DNA of 64,000 bases from Phormidesmis sp039820525 (GCA_039820525.1 JBCBPY010000008.1:62001-126000), one strand, 5' to 3'. Positions 14,718 through 24,275 are shown, counted from the stretch's first letter. Numbers and translations are program-made. The notes: a model not told the origin generated them from the letters alone.

Positions 14718-15674
14718 ATGGAAAACCTTCTTCTAGCCATCTATTTCTTAGTTGTTTTCTACGTCCTGTATCAGATGGCGTTGTCCTTAGAAAGAACGCT
14801 AGAAGATGCCGTTTATATCAGTGTGGATACTAAGTTTTTAGAAGAACAAGTGCGATCGCAGCTAGACACTCAGTTAGGAAGCCGGCCCGAAGATCAGCAG
14901 GTTGATACGGGTGTTCAGACCCCAAAGGGAAAAGACGGTAAGCCTGGACGTTTTATTTTAGACCTCAAATTTGAGTCAAAAGGAGATGGCCCGCCCCCTA
15001 TTGATATTGCCAAGCTGCTGGGGCTGACAGGCAAAACGATGACTGAAGAGCAGCTGATGGACATGGCCCGCCCTAAAATTTCTATTTGGGTGACGCCAAC
15101 GGGGCTAGAGCGAATTAGACCTTTTCCTAACCTCTCAGTCACTGTGAAAAATACCAGCGAGGACCAGCAGGTCTATATCAACTGGGACCGTAGCACCTTG
15201 GTCATTTCTAATCAGGGGCACCGCGTGATTCGAAACACGCCGAATATGCCGCTCGATTTGTCGCAGCCTCAAATTTTTAGCGTCGTAAATCCGGGGCAAA
15301 CTGTCTCCTCCAACATCAACATTGAGCGCAACTTCACTCGCGATCCTGCGACTAACCAAGTCAGACGGACTCAAGCCCTAATAGATGTGGCCGATCGGCT
15401 GGCTTTCATGCAAATGGCGCTCTCGAAAAAGCCTGGGGATGAGAAAAACAAGCGGCAAGATGCCTCCCAGTCTCTATGCGATTTGGATCTGATGATTGGG
15501 TTTAAGCATGTGACCTCTGGAGACCACACACTCATTAACTTATTAGTGCCGTTTAGCTTGTCGCTAACGCCAGAACCTGATCAAATTGCTTTGCCGCCGT
15601 TACGCTGGCTGCTCAAGCATATCGGCAAGCGAGGGCGTCCTCAGCGCAGAGGATTGTTTGGCCTACGCGGATGA
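14718..15674 (+). CDS. Conserved unknown membrane-anchored protein
   Basis: 318 residues. One N-terminal membrane segment (ENLLLAIYFLVVFYVLYQM, residues about 2-22) is followed by a soluble region without a family I can name. The middle has a beta-rich stretch (NLSVTVKNTSEDQQVYINWD, then STLVISNQGHRVIR), reminiscent of an immunoglobulin-like fold. The end is basic (HIGKRGRPQRRGLFGLRG). It is probably anchored in the membrane with a large domain on one side. The start ATG at 14718 directly precedes the membrane segment. Its 3' end lies 30 bases from the RNase P RNA gene on the same strand. Confidence 0.75.
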   Translation: MENLLLAIYFLVVFYVLYQMALSLERTLEDAVYISVDTKFLEEQVRSQLDTQLGSRPEDQQVDTGVQTPKGKDGKPGRFILDLKFESKGDGPPPIDIAKLLGLTGKTMTEEQLMDMARPKISIWVTPTGLERIRPFPNLSVTVKNTSEDQQVYINWDRSTLVISNQGHRVIRNTPNMPLDLSQPQIFSVVNPGQTVSSNINIERNFTRDPATNQVRRTQALIDVADRLAFMQMALSKKPGDEKNKRQDASQSLCDLDLMIGFKHVTSGDHTLINLLVPFSLSLTPEPDQIALPPLRWLLKHIGKRGRPQRRGLFGLRG

Positions 15675-15703
15675 CCCCTATCCCATACACTAAAAATATA
15701 TAG

Positions 15704-16126
<423 letters not shown>

Positions 16127-16189
16127 CGATGACTTTTTGTAGAACAGAACCCGGCTTAGGTCCAGCTCTATTTCTCTTTTTTGTGTTCC

Positions 16190-16960
16190 ATGACTGCGCT
16201 TTCAACGCTGACGTCTCACTCTGCTATGTCCCCAACCTCATCTCAAGATTTATCGGGACTACTCTTAGAGCTCAAACTCTCACCGGATTTGGTCCGGCTA
16301 GAGTTGCTGAATCTAGCGCTGATTGATATTTCTAGTTCGCCGGATGACAATAACGAAAAGCTTGAATTTTTAGGGGATGCGGCGCTGCGTTTGGCAGCGG
16401 GTGAGTTTTTGATGGAGTGCTATCCAGCCATGTCCTTGGGCGATATGTCAGCGGTGCGATCGCACATTGTGAGCGATCGCGTCCTGGCCAAGCTGGCCAA
16501 AAAATATCACTTAGGTCGCTACCTCATTTTGTCTAAAAGCGCTGCGGGTGACCGGGCGGGCTCGGCTTCTCGTCTTGCCGATACGTTTGAGGCGGTTTTA
16601 GGTGCCCTATATCTCAGCGCTGGTAACCTGAGCCTCATTCGCCCTTGGTTAGATCCTCACTTCAAACGCCTGACCGACGAGCTACGTAACGATCCGGCCC
16701 GGCAAAACTACAAAGCCGCGCTACAAGAACTCACCCAGTCCCATTACAAGTCTCTGCCGACTTATGAAGTGACCGAAATTAGCAAGGTGCATGGCGACGA
16801 AGAACGCTTTCAGGCCCAGGTCTATTTTCAGGGCAAGCTGTTAGGCGAAGGCAAGGGCCGTTCTATGAAGCTCGCTGAGCAAGCGGCTGCCAAAATGGGC
16901 TTTGGCCTATTAAGAACTCAGCTTGATGAAGACATCAGCCAGGATGATGCCTCAGTGTGA
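16190..16960 (+). CDS. rnc: Ribonuclease III
   Basis: 256 residues. The catalytic domain has NNEKLEFLGDAALRLAAGEF, the RNase III signature with the metal-binding Glu and Asp, and later DTFEAVLGALYLSAG with the second Asp/Glu pair. A double-stranded RNA-binding domain follows (NYKAALQELTQ ... GEGKGRSMKLAEQAAAKMG). It cuts double-stranded RNA in rRNA precursors and other transcripts. I prefer the ATG at 16190 over an in-frame TTG at 16181; an ATG at 16226 is also possible, since the N-terminal 25 residues are Ser/Thr rich and poorly conserved. It lies 50 bases after rnpB, so two RNA-processing genes are neighbours. Confidence 0.93.
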   Translation: MTALSTLTSHSAMSPTSSQDLSGLLLELKLSPDLVRLELLNLALIDISSSPDDNNEKLEFLGDAALRLAAGEFLMECYPAMSLGDMSAVRSHIVSDRVLAKLAKKYHLGRYLILSKSAAGDRAGSASRLADTFEAVLGALYLSAGNLSLIRPWLDPHFKRLTDELRNDPARQNYKAALQELTQSHYKSLPTYEVTEISKVHGDEERFQAQVYFQGKLLGEGKGRSMKLAEQAAAKMGFGLLRTQLDEDISQDDASV

Positions 16961-17014
16961 GTCGTTTGGTTCCATGCCGCTTTAGATAACCAATTATTTG
17001 TTCGAGCAATTTTC

Positions 17015-18067
17015 ATGACTCAGCCATCTGCTTCTGGTTTATCAGCACCGATTGATCTTGCTTTGTTTGGTGTTGGTCGTTGGGGCACACATTTACTACG
17101 CAACTTTTTGGCCCATCCTCAGGTGCGAGTACGGGCTGTGGTAGAGGCCTCTGCAGAGCGACTGGCAGCGATCGCACCTGATATGGACGAGTCTGTTCAG
17201 CTCCTGACAGACTGGCGAGCAGCTATGACTTTAGAGGGGCTGACGGCCTGTGTCATTGCGACACCTGCGGCGACCCACTACGAGCTGATTCAAGCAGCGC
17301 TCAAGCGTAACCTGCATGTGCTTGCAGAGAAGCCGCTCACCCTAGAGGTGGAGACGTCTCAAGCGCTATGCGACTTAGCAGCCCAGCAGCAGTGTCAGCT
17401 AATGATTGACCACACCTACTTGTTTCATAGTGCGGTTGCTACTGGAAAAAAGGCGATCGCAACCCTCGGCCCCCTGCGCTACGGCTACTCTGCCCGCACC
17501 CATCTCGGTCCCGTCCGCCGCGATGTAGATGCCCTCTGGGACCTAGCGATTCATGACATCTCAATTTTCAACCACTGGCTAGGCGAAAGCCCCGTTCAGG
17601 TCCAAGCTCAGGGAACCAGCTGGCTCCAACCCAACACCACCACACCGCTTTCACCCAATGGACTTGCCGATGTCGTCTGGTGTCGGTTGCAGTACCCCAG
17701 TGGCTTCCAAGCCACACTTCATCAGTCTTGGAACAATCACGATAAGCAACGCAGGCTCTGCGTCGTTGGAGAAGCCGCTACGCTCATGTTTGATGAAATG
17801 AATACTCAGAGCCCACTGACGCAAAAAAGCGGTCACTTTGAAGAGCAGGCAGGCTGGTTTACGCCATCTGGGGTAAAAACAACGGCTATTGCTGTTCCGC
17901 CCGCAGAGCCATTAGGCAATATGTGCAATCACTTTGTAGGCTGTGTGCAACGTGATCAACCCTCTGCGATATCCTCAGGCGTTATCGGTACACAGCTAGT
18001 CGCTATCCTTGTAGCACTCTCTAAATCCATGAATGACGCTGGCAAGTGGGTGAGCATCACACCTTAG
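17015..18067 (+). CDS. Gfo/Idh/MocA family oxidoreductase
   Basis: 350 residues. The N-terminal Rossmann fold has FGVGRWGTHLLRNF, the AEKPLT motif typical of the family lies near residue 110, and the C-terminal alpha/beta domain follows (GYSARTHLGPVRRDVDALWDLAIHDI, where DxxxDLxxHD matches the active-site region). It should use NAD(P) to oxidise or reduce a sugar or related substrate; the substrate is unknown. It is on the same strand as rnc, 54 bases downstream, and convergent with the DUF262 gene. Confidence 0.88.
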   Translation: MTQPSASGLSAPIDLALFGVGRWGTHLLRNFLAHPQVRVRAVVEASAERLAAIAPDMDESVQLLTDWRAAMTLEGLTACVIATPAATHYELIQAALKRNLHVLAEKPLTLEVETSQALCDLAAQQQCQLMIDHTYLFHSAVATGKKAIATLGPLRYGYSARTHLGPVRRDVDALWDLAIHDISIFNHWLGESPVQVQAQGTSWLQPNTTTPLSPNGLADVVWCRLQYPSGFQATLHQSWNNHDKQRRLCVVGEAATLMFDEMNTQSPLTQKSGHFEEQAGWFTPSGVKTTAIAVPPAEPLGNMCNHFVGCVQRDQPSAISSGVIGTQLVAILVALSKSMNDAGKWVSITP

Positions 18068-18075
18068 CAATCTAT

Positions 18076-18108
18076 TGTCAGTAATCGATTTTTGTCAGTA
18101 ATCGATTT
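18076..18108. repeat. 17-bp tandem repeat, two copies
   Basis: TGTCAGTAATCGATTT occurs at 18076 and 18093. The second copy overlaps the stop codon of the convergent DUF262 gene (18095), and the first begins eight bases after the oxidoreductase stop. Confidence 0.9.
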
Positions 18109-19843
18109 TCCAGATTTGTGATGCCTGCTTAGCCATGCGTGTTTGGCGAGCTGCAATGGAGTTGGCTGTCCATTCTTCAGACTGAATCGTTTGAGTTAGC
18201 TGATAGACACTTTTGGAATAAGCTTTTTGCTTAGTCAAATAGTCTTCTGACCCTATTCGACGATTTAAAGAAGTTTCTAAGGGCGTCAGATTACCAAGAC
18301 GGTAAATAAAATTCTGTGTGTCGTTGGGGTCAAAAGCTTGTTGCCAACTTCGAGAAGGCGATCTAGGTAAAATATGTTCAATGGAGAATTGGTCTTCGTC
18401 TATTCCTTTTTTGGTTAGCGTTTCTTCTAAACGCTTCAGGATGTACTTCACAATACGTTTATCTTGATTGTGTGGAAGGGTTAATAAGGCAAAATCTTGT
18501 TGAAATTTATCGTCGCTGACATAGAAAGAATTGAGGTGATTGAAAGATTCTCTGGGCGTTTGTACATCCCCTTTGAAGATAGCGATCGCTAATTGATTAC
18601 AAGCTTTCTCCAGCGTGTTTAAATTCAATTTACTCACGGTTGAATATCGAAAATAAACGATATTTAGGAGCTTCAACAGCTTCAAAAAGTTTTTTTCATC
18701 AAATTTTGTATAAGCAGAAAATAGCGCTGAGTATATTGCTCTAGCGCCCAGCACGTTGAGGTCTTGGATATGAGCCCTGACACTTCGAGACTCCGAATAG
18801 CTTTTCCAAAAATCATCTAGCGGTCTGCCTAATGCAACATAAAAGTCGCCGTAGTCACCGAGTTGAGAGAGTAATTCAAATGCCTGCTTGGCGTCATACA
18901 CCCGCTCACGCGTCAGCTTGAACAGTCGCTGACGACTTACGTAAGGGTGAGTCATGCTCAGGAAGTTTCTCAATAGCTCTGGAACCTCAGCCATTCCAAC
19001 GGTTCTAACAATGCCTTGCCACTCTCGGCGGGCCGCATTGTGGTCATCGGGGCCTCTGAGCAACGAAAACACATAGTTTTTCAATAAATCAGTAGCGCCT
19101 AGCTCAACACCTCTAGAGTTGAGGGTTTCAAACAAGACATAAGCATTGGTTTCATCTTCTACGCTGATTTGAATAAACGTTAAATTCAAAGCCAGAGCAT
19201 CTAAAAAGTTCGCTAGTAAAGTGCCGTCTTGAGAAATATCAGAACGTGCTTCTAGCTGTTGAGAAAAATATTCAAAACTCTGCCACAATAGCTGCTGCGA
19301 TTGCGTGAGCGCATAGACGTTTCTCGGGGCTCTCAGATTGATCAAATTATCTTGATAGAATCCATCATCCGTTTCGTTCAACGATAGCTTGCTGGAATAG
19401 CGCAATGAGCTTGGATTTCTATCACCTAAATAGGTCCTTCTCAAAATAGCCTGACGTTCCCGGTTCGCATCGGCTTCTATATTGTTATCCACAAGTGTTT
19501 GGAGCTGGTGAATAATAGCGATCGCAACAATACTCAGCGTTGCGAACCGCTGCTGACCATCAATGATTTTGATATCACTAGGACCTGCGAACTGTTGCCC
19601 CCCAAGAGCGGGTGGTGAGTCGTCAATAGTGCGCGATGCTTGTACTGTTTGCGTAACAATTGTCCCCATAAAATGAGGCGTTTGCGTTTCGTAGGACTTA
19701 AGAATGTCTAGCCACAAGTCCTCCCAGTTTTCAATGCTCCAGGCATAATTCCGCTGAAAAGAAGGGACCTTATAGCGCTTACCGTTTCTAATAAGGTCAC
19801 TGAAGTTGATGCTGCGAGTGTCTAATAGTCGATCCTTGGCCAT
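18095..19843 (-). CDS. DUF262/DUF1524 protein, GmrSD-like putative defence nuclease
   Basis: 582 residues. The N-terminal DUF262 domain has VPSFQRNYAW near residue 26 and IIDGQQRFATL with the DGQQR motif at residues 95-99, which binds and hydrolyses nucleotide in related enzymes. The C-terminal DUF1524 part has FSIEHILPRS and later YRLGNLTPLETSLNRRIG, the His-Asn-His nuclease pattern. Proteins with both domains include GmrSD, the type IV restriction enzyme that attacks modified phage DNA. Here both halves are one chain and appear intact. No other defence gene is adjacent. The codon pattern and A/T content look somewhat unlike the neighbours, which may point to transfer. Confidence 0.88.
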   Translation of the reverse strand: MAKDRLLDTRSINFSDLIRNGKRYKVPSFQRNYAWSIENWEDLWLDILKSYETQTPHFMGTIVTQTVQASRTIDDSPPALGGQQFAGPSDIKIIDGQQRFATLSIVAIAIIHQLQTLVDNNIEADANRERQAILRRTYLGDRNPSSLRYSSKLSLNETDDGFYQDNLINLRAPRNVYALTQSQQLLWQSFEYFSQQLEARSDISQDGTLLANFLDALALNLTFIQISVEDETNAYVLFETLNSRGVELGATDLLKNYVFSLLRGPDDHNAARREWQGIVRTVGMAEVPELLRNFLSMTHPYVSRQRLFKLTRERVYDAKQAFELLSQLGDYGDFYVALGRPLDDFWKSYSESRSVRAHIQDLNVLGARAIYSALFSAYTKFDEKNFLKLLKLLNIVYFRYSTVSKLNLNTLEKACNQLAIAIFKGDVQTPRESFNHLNSFYVSDDKFQQDFALLTLPHNQDKRIVKYILKRLEETLTKKGIDEDQFSIEHILPRSPSRSWQQAFDPNDTQNFIYRLGNLTPLETSLNRRIGSEDYLTKQKAYSKSVYQLTQTIQSEEWTANSIAARQTRMAKQASQIWKIDY

Positions 19844-19875
19844 AGCAACAGCTCTTCTCTGTACACGCTACTAAC

Positions 19876-20871
19876 CTACTTCATCCAAGGTGCAGAAACG
19901 TTATCTAGCTGCTCACGTTCTACAGCGGATATCTCCCAGCCGAGTGCACCCGCATTTTGTTCGGCCTGCTTAGCATTTTTTGCGCCTGGAATGGGAACCA
20001 CATTGCCTTTCCCAATCAGCCAATTTAGGGCAACCTGCACTTGCGTTTTTCCGTGGGCCTCACCAATAGATTGCAGAGCCGCGAGGACGGGTTCTATTTT
20101 TTGTAGGTTCTTTTTGCTAAAGCGGGGGTCCAAACGGCGGGCACCGGCGGGTTGCAGATCGCTCCCTACTGTATATTTTCCCGTGAGTAACCCTTGCGCG
20201 AGTGGGCTGTAGGCCAAAATGGTAACTTCCAAATTCTGCGCTGCTTCCAGGACACCATTGGTTTCTATTTTTCGATGTAGCAAAGAGTACTGCACCTGAT
20301 TTACCGCTAAAGGCACGCCGCGCTCAGCCAAATAGCTGTGAGCCTCACGCATTTGCTTGGCCGAATAGTTGCTCACACCTACCGTTTGAATGCGCCCTTG
20401 TTCTACTTCATCGGCAAGGGCGTTCATCAGCGTTTTTTGGCTCATCAAAAAGTCAAACGGCCAGTGAACTTGGTAAAGCGCCACGGAGGGAACCTTGAGG
20501 CGTTTGAGGCTAGCCGTGAGTGCATCGGCAACCCCCTGCGCTGAAAATCGCCAGGGCACCGGCATGTACTTGGTGGCTAAGACGACCCCATTACCGTTGC
20601 CCAGCTCGTCTGCGGTTGAAGCAGATTCTTGCATAAACTGGGCGATCAGCTCCTCAGATTTTCCTAGACCATACACTTCTGCGGTGTCTAAAAAGTTGAC
20701 CCCTGCGGCTAAGGAAGCTTTGAAGGCAGCTCGGATGTCACTCGCACCGTAGGCTCCTCCATATTGCCAAAACAGCGAGTCGCCCCACGACCAAGTGCCC
20801 AGCCCTAAGGCTGGAACCTTAGGACCTTTAGGACCGAGCGTTACAGTTTGCAGTTGAGAGAGACTTGTCAT
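19876..20871 (-). CDS. Aldo/keto reductase
   Basis: 331 residues from the ATG at 20871. Visible family motifs are GLGTWSWGD, FLDTAEVYGLGKSEEL (catalytic Asp and Tyr), VALYQVHWPFDF (His) and VGVSNYSAKQM, with a C-terminal PIPGAKNAKQAEQN for NADPH binding. It reduces aldehydes or ketones with NADPH; the substrate is unknown. A longer frame starts at 20997 and would overlap the upstream ATPase gene, but the extra 42 residues are not conserved in character. Close plant and cyanobacterial relatives are annotated as pyridoxal reductase or similar; that is only a possibility here. Confidence 0.9.
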   Translation of the reverse strand: MTSLSQLQTVTLGPKGPKVPALGLGTWSWGDSLFWQYGGAYGASDIRAAFKASLAAGVNFLDTAEVYGLGKSEELIAQFMQESASTADELGNGNGVVLATKYMPVPWRFSAQGVADALTASLKRLKVPSVALYQVHWPFDFLMSQKTLMNALADEVEQGRIQTVGVSNYSAKQMREAHSYLAERGVPLAVNQVQYSLLHRKIETNGVLEAAQNLEVTILAYSPLAQGLLTGKYTVGSDLQPAGARRLDPRFSKKNLQKIEPVLAALQSIGEAHGKTQVQVALNWLIGKGNVVPIPGAKNAKQAEQNAGALGWEISAVEREQLDNVSAPWMK

Positions 20872-20977
20872 AGCGGTGAGGGTAATGTCCGTAGCAGCGC
20901 AGCTAGTTTCTTTAAGGTAGCGGTTTTGTGGTCGCGATGTCGTTGATGTCGTGCGATTAAGTGGTGAATGAGTGCAA

Positions 20978-22354
20978 TCACTTACCCTGCTCTGCAATCA
21001 AAAAATCCACGAACTGACGAGCCGTTCTGCCCGATCGTCCGTTGTGGCGAGTGGCCCACTGCCGTGCTCGCCAGTCTAAGTTCTCAGCTTCTATGGTGAG
21101 ACCTGCTTGCTTGGCTAGTTCTTGCACAATGGTGAGATAGGTGGACTGATCGGCAGGGGCAAAGGTGAGGGTGAGTCCAAATCTGTCGCTAAATGAGAGC
21201 TTTTCCTGAACGGTGTCCCACGCCTGAATTTCTTCGGCGTCCTTCGGTCGGGGCCGCTCGTCAAAAAACTCTCTAATCAGGTGTCTGCGATTAGAAGTTG
21301 CATATACAACGACATTCTGTGGTTGTGCTGTAACCCCACCTTCCAGTACGACTTTGAGCGCTTTAAAAGCTTCGTCATCTTCCTCAAATGACAAGTCATC
21401 TACGAAAATAATGAACTTTTGCGGCACTTGGCTGAGCGGTTCAACAATCTGAGGCAGGTTGTGTAGGTTTGCCTTAGGCACTTCAATAAGGCGTAACCCT
21501 TGAGTGGCATATTCATTTAGCAGGGCCTTAACCAAAGAGGATTTGCCCGCGCCTCGGCTGCCGTACAGCAGAACGTTTTGGGCTGCGTAGCCTCGCAGCA
21601 AAGATTCGGTGTTTTGAATGAGCTGTTGTTTGGGATGGTCGTAGGCAGCCAGCTGTCGCAGCGCGATCGGATCGGGCCTGTGAATGCCGACTAGCTGGCC
21701 CGTTTGATGATCACTCTGAGGATGTGCCTGCCACCGAAAGGCTGTGAACTGCCCGAAAATGCCGACGCCGTGACTGGCGTAATACTCTGCGAGTGGCTCG
21801 GCTGCGGTGGCCCAGTCAGTCAGGTTGCCTAGTGCTATGGGTGATGTTTTTGTGGCAAGGTCTAGTACTGGCTTCTGGGTGCCCGTCGCTTGATGTACCC
21901 ATTGGCTGAGCTGTTGTTCTGTGAGCTGATGGAGCGCTTGTAAAATCACCAAATCATATTGAGCAGCTGCTAAGAGGCCAGCGCTAATGCTGGGGCTTGG
22001 CCGACGCGCTTTTGCACCCGTTGCTAGAGGGGAGGGTGATGTCTGTATTTGCGCCTGCTGTGAGAAGGCGTTGTCCGCTATCAAAATCTGACTAATGAGG
22101 TGTTGTTGCCAGCTTTGCTGAGCGTTCGCCAGGGCGGAAAACCATTGACCGTAGGCCGTTGAACAATCAGCCGAGGGATCGATGGCATGGGCCCTCTCGC
22201 CGGTGGGTTTTTCGGTTGATGATAGGAGAGCCTTTAGCAGTGATAACAGCGCCTGGCTCAAGCTGCTTTCTAGGACCGATTGATAGAGCAGCAGAGACGC
22301 TGACTGCTGAATGTATTGCCCAATGAGTGCGGCTTCGCTGCTACCTAATCCCAT
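20978..22354 (-). CDS. DUF815 AAA-type ATPase
   Basis: 458 residues. The N-terminal 200 residues are Gln/Ala/Leu rich helices without a known motif. The ATPase part begins near residue 245: LLYGSRGAGKSSLVKALLNEY (Walker A), then FIIFVDDLSFEEDDEAFKALK (Walker B) and VVVYATSNRRHLI (sensor), with DRFGLTLTF and NGRSGRTARQFVDF near the end. This is the DUF815 family, widespread in bacteria; its role is not established. The ATP site looks complete. The next gene on the same strand (aldo/keto reductase) starts 107 bases downstream. Confidence 0.87.
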   Translation of the reverse strand: MGLGSSEAALIGQYIQQSASLLLYQSVLESSLSQALLSLLKALLSSTEKPTGERAHAIDPSADCSTAYGQWFSALANAQQSWQQHLISQILIADNAFSQQAQIQTSPSPLATGAKARRPSPSISAGLLAAAQYDLVILQALHQLTEQQLSQWVHQATGTQKPVLDLATKTSPIALGNLTDWATAAEPLAEYYASHGVGIFGQFTAFRWQAHPQSDHQTGQLVGIHRPDPIALRQLAAYDHPKQQLIQNTESLLRGYAAQNVLLYGSRGAGKSSLVKALLNEYATQGLRLIEVPKANLHNLPQIVEPLSQVPQKFIIFVDDLSFEEDDEAFKALKVVLEGGVTAQPQNVVVYATSNRRHLIREFFDERPRPKDAEEIQAWDTVQEKLSFSDRFGLTLTFAPADQSTYLTIVQELAKQAGLTIEAENLDWRARQWATRHNGRSGRTARQFVDFLIAEQGK

Positions 22355-22546
22355 GCTGACCTTCGCTTATCAGCCTTTATCCTATACAACCGATTGCCAT
22401 CCTGGTTTGGCGTGAAGGTTAAGTCATTTTTCGAGGGCGCGATCGCGCTTATCTCTTCCCCTATGATTTTGGCTAATAACCGACCGCATCATTGCTGTTG
22501 AGTATTTGGGTGGTCGTTTTGTTCACTGAAAAATGAGCCTAAAAAC

Positions 22547-22867
22547 ATGAGTAACATTCCTGCTATTACTACGCTTCTGTTTGGCATTTTGACGATTGCT
22601 GGTGGCGTTATGGGCTACAAACAAGCCGGTAGCCAGGTTTCACTGCTATCGGGCTTTATCAGCGGGCTGCTTCTTATCATCGGCGCTTATTTACTGTTTG
22701 GCGGCAGCATCATCGGTCCGGTGCTGTCTGGGCTAGTGAGCTTGCTATTGGTCATTGTGTTTGCAGTGCGATTGTCTAAAACGCGAAAGTTTATGCCTGC
22801 CGGACTCATGATTATTGTTGGCATCGCTAATTTGGCGGTGCTGTGGAGTTTGACTCATGCGGGCTAG
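22547..22867 (+). CDS. TMEM14 family small membrane protein
   Basis: 106 residues with four hydrophobic segments and Gly-rich turns (TIAGGVMGYKQAGSQVSLLSG, LLFGGSIIGPVLSG, KTRKFMPAGLM). This matches the TMEM14/FAX1 family, four-helix membrane proteins; plant members export fatty acids from plastids, and cyanobacterial members are implicated in lipid or related transport. The start ATG at 22547 is clear. The TAG stop at 22865 is part of a 15-bp tandem repeat. Confidence 0.88.
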   Translation: MSNIPAITTLLFGILTIAGGVMGYKQAGSQVSLLSGFISGLLLIIGAYLLFGGSIIGPVLSGLVSLLLVIVFAVRLSKTRKFMPAGLMIIVGIANLAVLWSLTHAG

Positions 22868-22894
22868 CGTTTTGTGCCTTAGCGTTTTATGCCT
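22865..22894. repeat. 15-bp tandem repeat, two copies
   Basis: TAGCGTTTTGTGCCT at 22865 and TAGCGTTTTATGCCT at 22880. The first unit starts with the stop codon of the TMEM14 gene. Confidence 0.9.
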
Positions 22895-23187
22895 TTTTGC
22901 TATCAGCACCTGCACACCATATTTTTTGGAACAAGACCCGTAACGTTAGGTAACGCTGTGCGTAATTGTCCGGATGCCCTTTGATGAATAAATGAGCACT
23001 GAAGCCATTGTCCTTTTCTACGGAGGTGATTTCACAGAAGGTGCTGTTAGTTTAGTGGGGTAATCACTTAAGTGACTTCACCCAATCTTGATGATTTCTC
23101 AGTATAAAAATCCGTTTTTATACTTAAGCGTATCAAGTGCATCCGTTGAACATGCTCTTCTTCATTAAATCCTGGAACTGAATTGCT
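22868..23187. other. Gene-free stretch with two perfect palindromes
   Basis: 320 bases between two plus-strand genes. TCACTTAAGTGA at 23064-23075 is a perfect 12-bp palindrome. AGTATAAAAA (23101-23110) and TTTTTATACT (23115-23124) form a perfect ten-base stem with loop TCCG. The second may be a terminator or a regulatory hairpin 64 bases before the next start codon. Confidence 0.6.
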
Positions 23188-23538
23188 ATGGCATCTACCT
23201 CTGTATTGGACTCTATCAAACTTAAAAAAGCGTGCACTAATTGTGGTGGGCATCGGCTATCGACTCATAACAATCTGAAAATTGATGACGCCATGTACTA
23301 CCAATGCTTAGACTGCGGCTTTGAATTTTTTGAAGATGAAGCCGAACAAGAATTCAGCAAGCAAAAAGCCAAGAAAAACAAAGAGAATACTCGGCTTTGG
23401 ACTGAAGGCCCAATTTTATTCTTCTTGATAGTGGTGTCTGCTTTGATAATCAATATCTCTAATCGTGCATATCGATCGACCCCAAGTGTTGAACTTAACG
23501 AAAATACTGAAGTGCTTATCCAGCAATGGGTCCGCTAG
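23188..23538 (+). CDS. Zinc-ribbon protein with one membrane segment
   Basis: 116 residues, no named family. CTNCGGHRLSTHNN and YYQCLDCGFEFFEDE form a CxxC-x(~25)-CxxC zinc ribbon in residues about 13-45, followed by a charged Lys/Glu stretch and one membrane helix (GPILFFLIVVSALIINIS, about 73-92). The short tail after the helix probably faces the other side of the membrane. The ribbon looks like those used for protein or nucleic acid contacts. The stop codon lies five bases from the stop of the convergent DUF4340 gene, so the transcripts must overlap. Confidence 0.7.
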   Translation: MASTSVLDSIKLKKACTNCGGHRLSTHNNLKIDDAMYYQCLDCGFEFFEDEAEQEFSKQKAKKNKENTRLWTEGPILFFLIVVSALIINISNRAYRSTPSVELNENTEVLIQQWVR

Positions 23539-23542
23539 CGCC

Positions 23543-24238
23543 CTAGGGCGTTTCTTTAGTGGGACTATTGGTAGTTTCCTTGTCTGACTCATCGTTGACA
23601 GGCTTGTTCTGCTCTTGAGGGTCACTTTCCTCTGCGCTTTCAGAGACGAGCCATTCTTCCGCAGGTCTTTCAACGGCGTTGACGATGCTGCCTGAAACGA
23701 CATGCACTCTCAACGGTTCTGATGCATCGGTGGCTGATTCAGTTTCTGTGTTGTCATTTTTTTGTGGCACAGCCATGACGTATCGCTTGTCGCCTGAAAA
23801 GTCTCCATCTCCGATAGTTAGCACATAGGTGGTTTGTTCGCTGGTGGTGAGTTCTACGGCAATGGTCCCACCGGCTAGGCCAAAGTCAGCTAGCTCGTTG
23901 GGTGAGGTGAGGGTGAGTGTTTTGACCGCTGGGCTGGTGAGCTGATTGAGCAAAAATGCGATCGCGCCGCCTTCGGCCAGCCCTGTTTCAGGCTGAGTCA
24001 TTTCCCAGTTCCCCGCCTCATCTTTAGTAAATGAGAGCGTGTCACTCTCTCGGTTAATCACTAACTGTTCAATGTCTTCTTCTGCCATCGGAAACAGGCG
24101 TTCGCCATCGCCTTCTACGCGGCTGCTTGCTGTCGCCGCATCCTCTAGCGCGCGTCCTTTGACGTGTTCGAGTAACAACACGCCGCCACCGAGTGCGATC
24201 GCGCTCATTAGCAATACAAGGGTTCCGCGCTTAAGCAT
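23543..24238 (-). CDS. DUF4340 domain protein of a GldFG-type ABC operon
   Basis: 231 residues. A signal-anchor segment (RGTLVLLMSAIALGGGVLLLEHV) opens the protein. The middle has the DUF4340 pattern: LVINRESDTLSFTKDEAGNWEMTQP, then LTSPAVKTLTL, LADFGLAGGTIAVELTT and GDKRYVMAV. The end is Glu/Ser rich and probably disordered. DUF4340 proteins accompany GldG-type proteins in many genomes, and the lipoprotein or envelope role is inferred from that pairing. It is the last gene of the four-gene operon, 37 bases after the GldG-like gene. Confidence 0.85.
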   Translation of the reverse strand: MLKRGTLVLLMSAIALGGGVLLLEHVKGRALEDAATASSRVEGDGERLFPMAEEDIEQLVINRESDTLSFTKDEAGNWEMTQPETGLAEGGAIAFLLNQLTSPAVKTLTLTSPNELADFGLAGGTIAVELTTSEQTTYVLTIGDGDFSGDKRYVMAVPQKNDNTETESATDASEPLRVHVVSGSIVNAVERPAEEWLVSESAEESDPQEQNKPVNDESDKETTNSPTKETP

Positions 24239-24275
24239 AGGTCAAACAACAGTAAAAAGAACGTAACAGCAACCG

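Noticed and set aside
14453..14740. 95-codon frame on the minus strand
   Set aside because: It runs over the start of the conserved unknown gene and shows no domain.
20872..20997. Longer start for the aldo/keto reductase
   Set aside because: The extra 42 residues overlap the upstream ATPase gene and are Ser/Thr/Arg rich without family likeness; the normal domain starts at the ATG at 20871.
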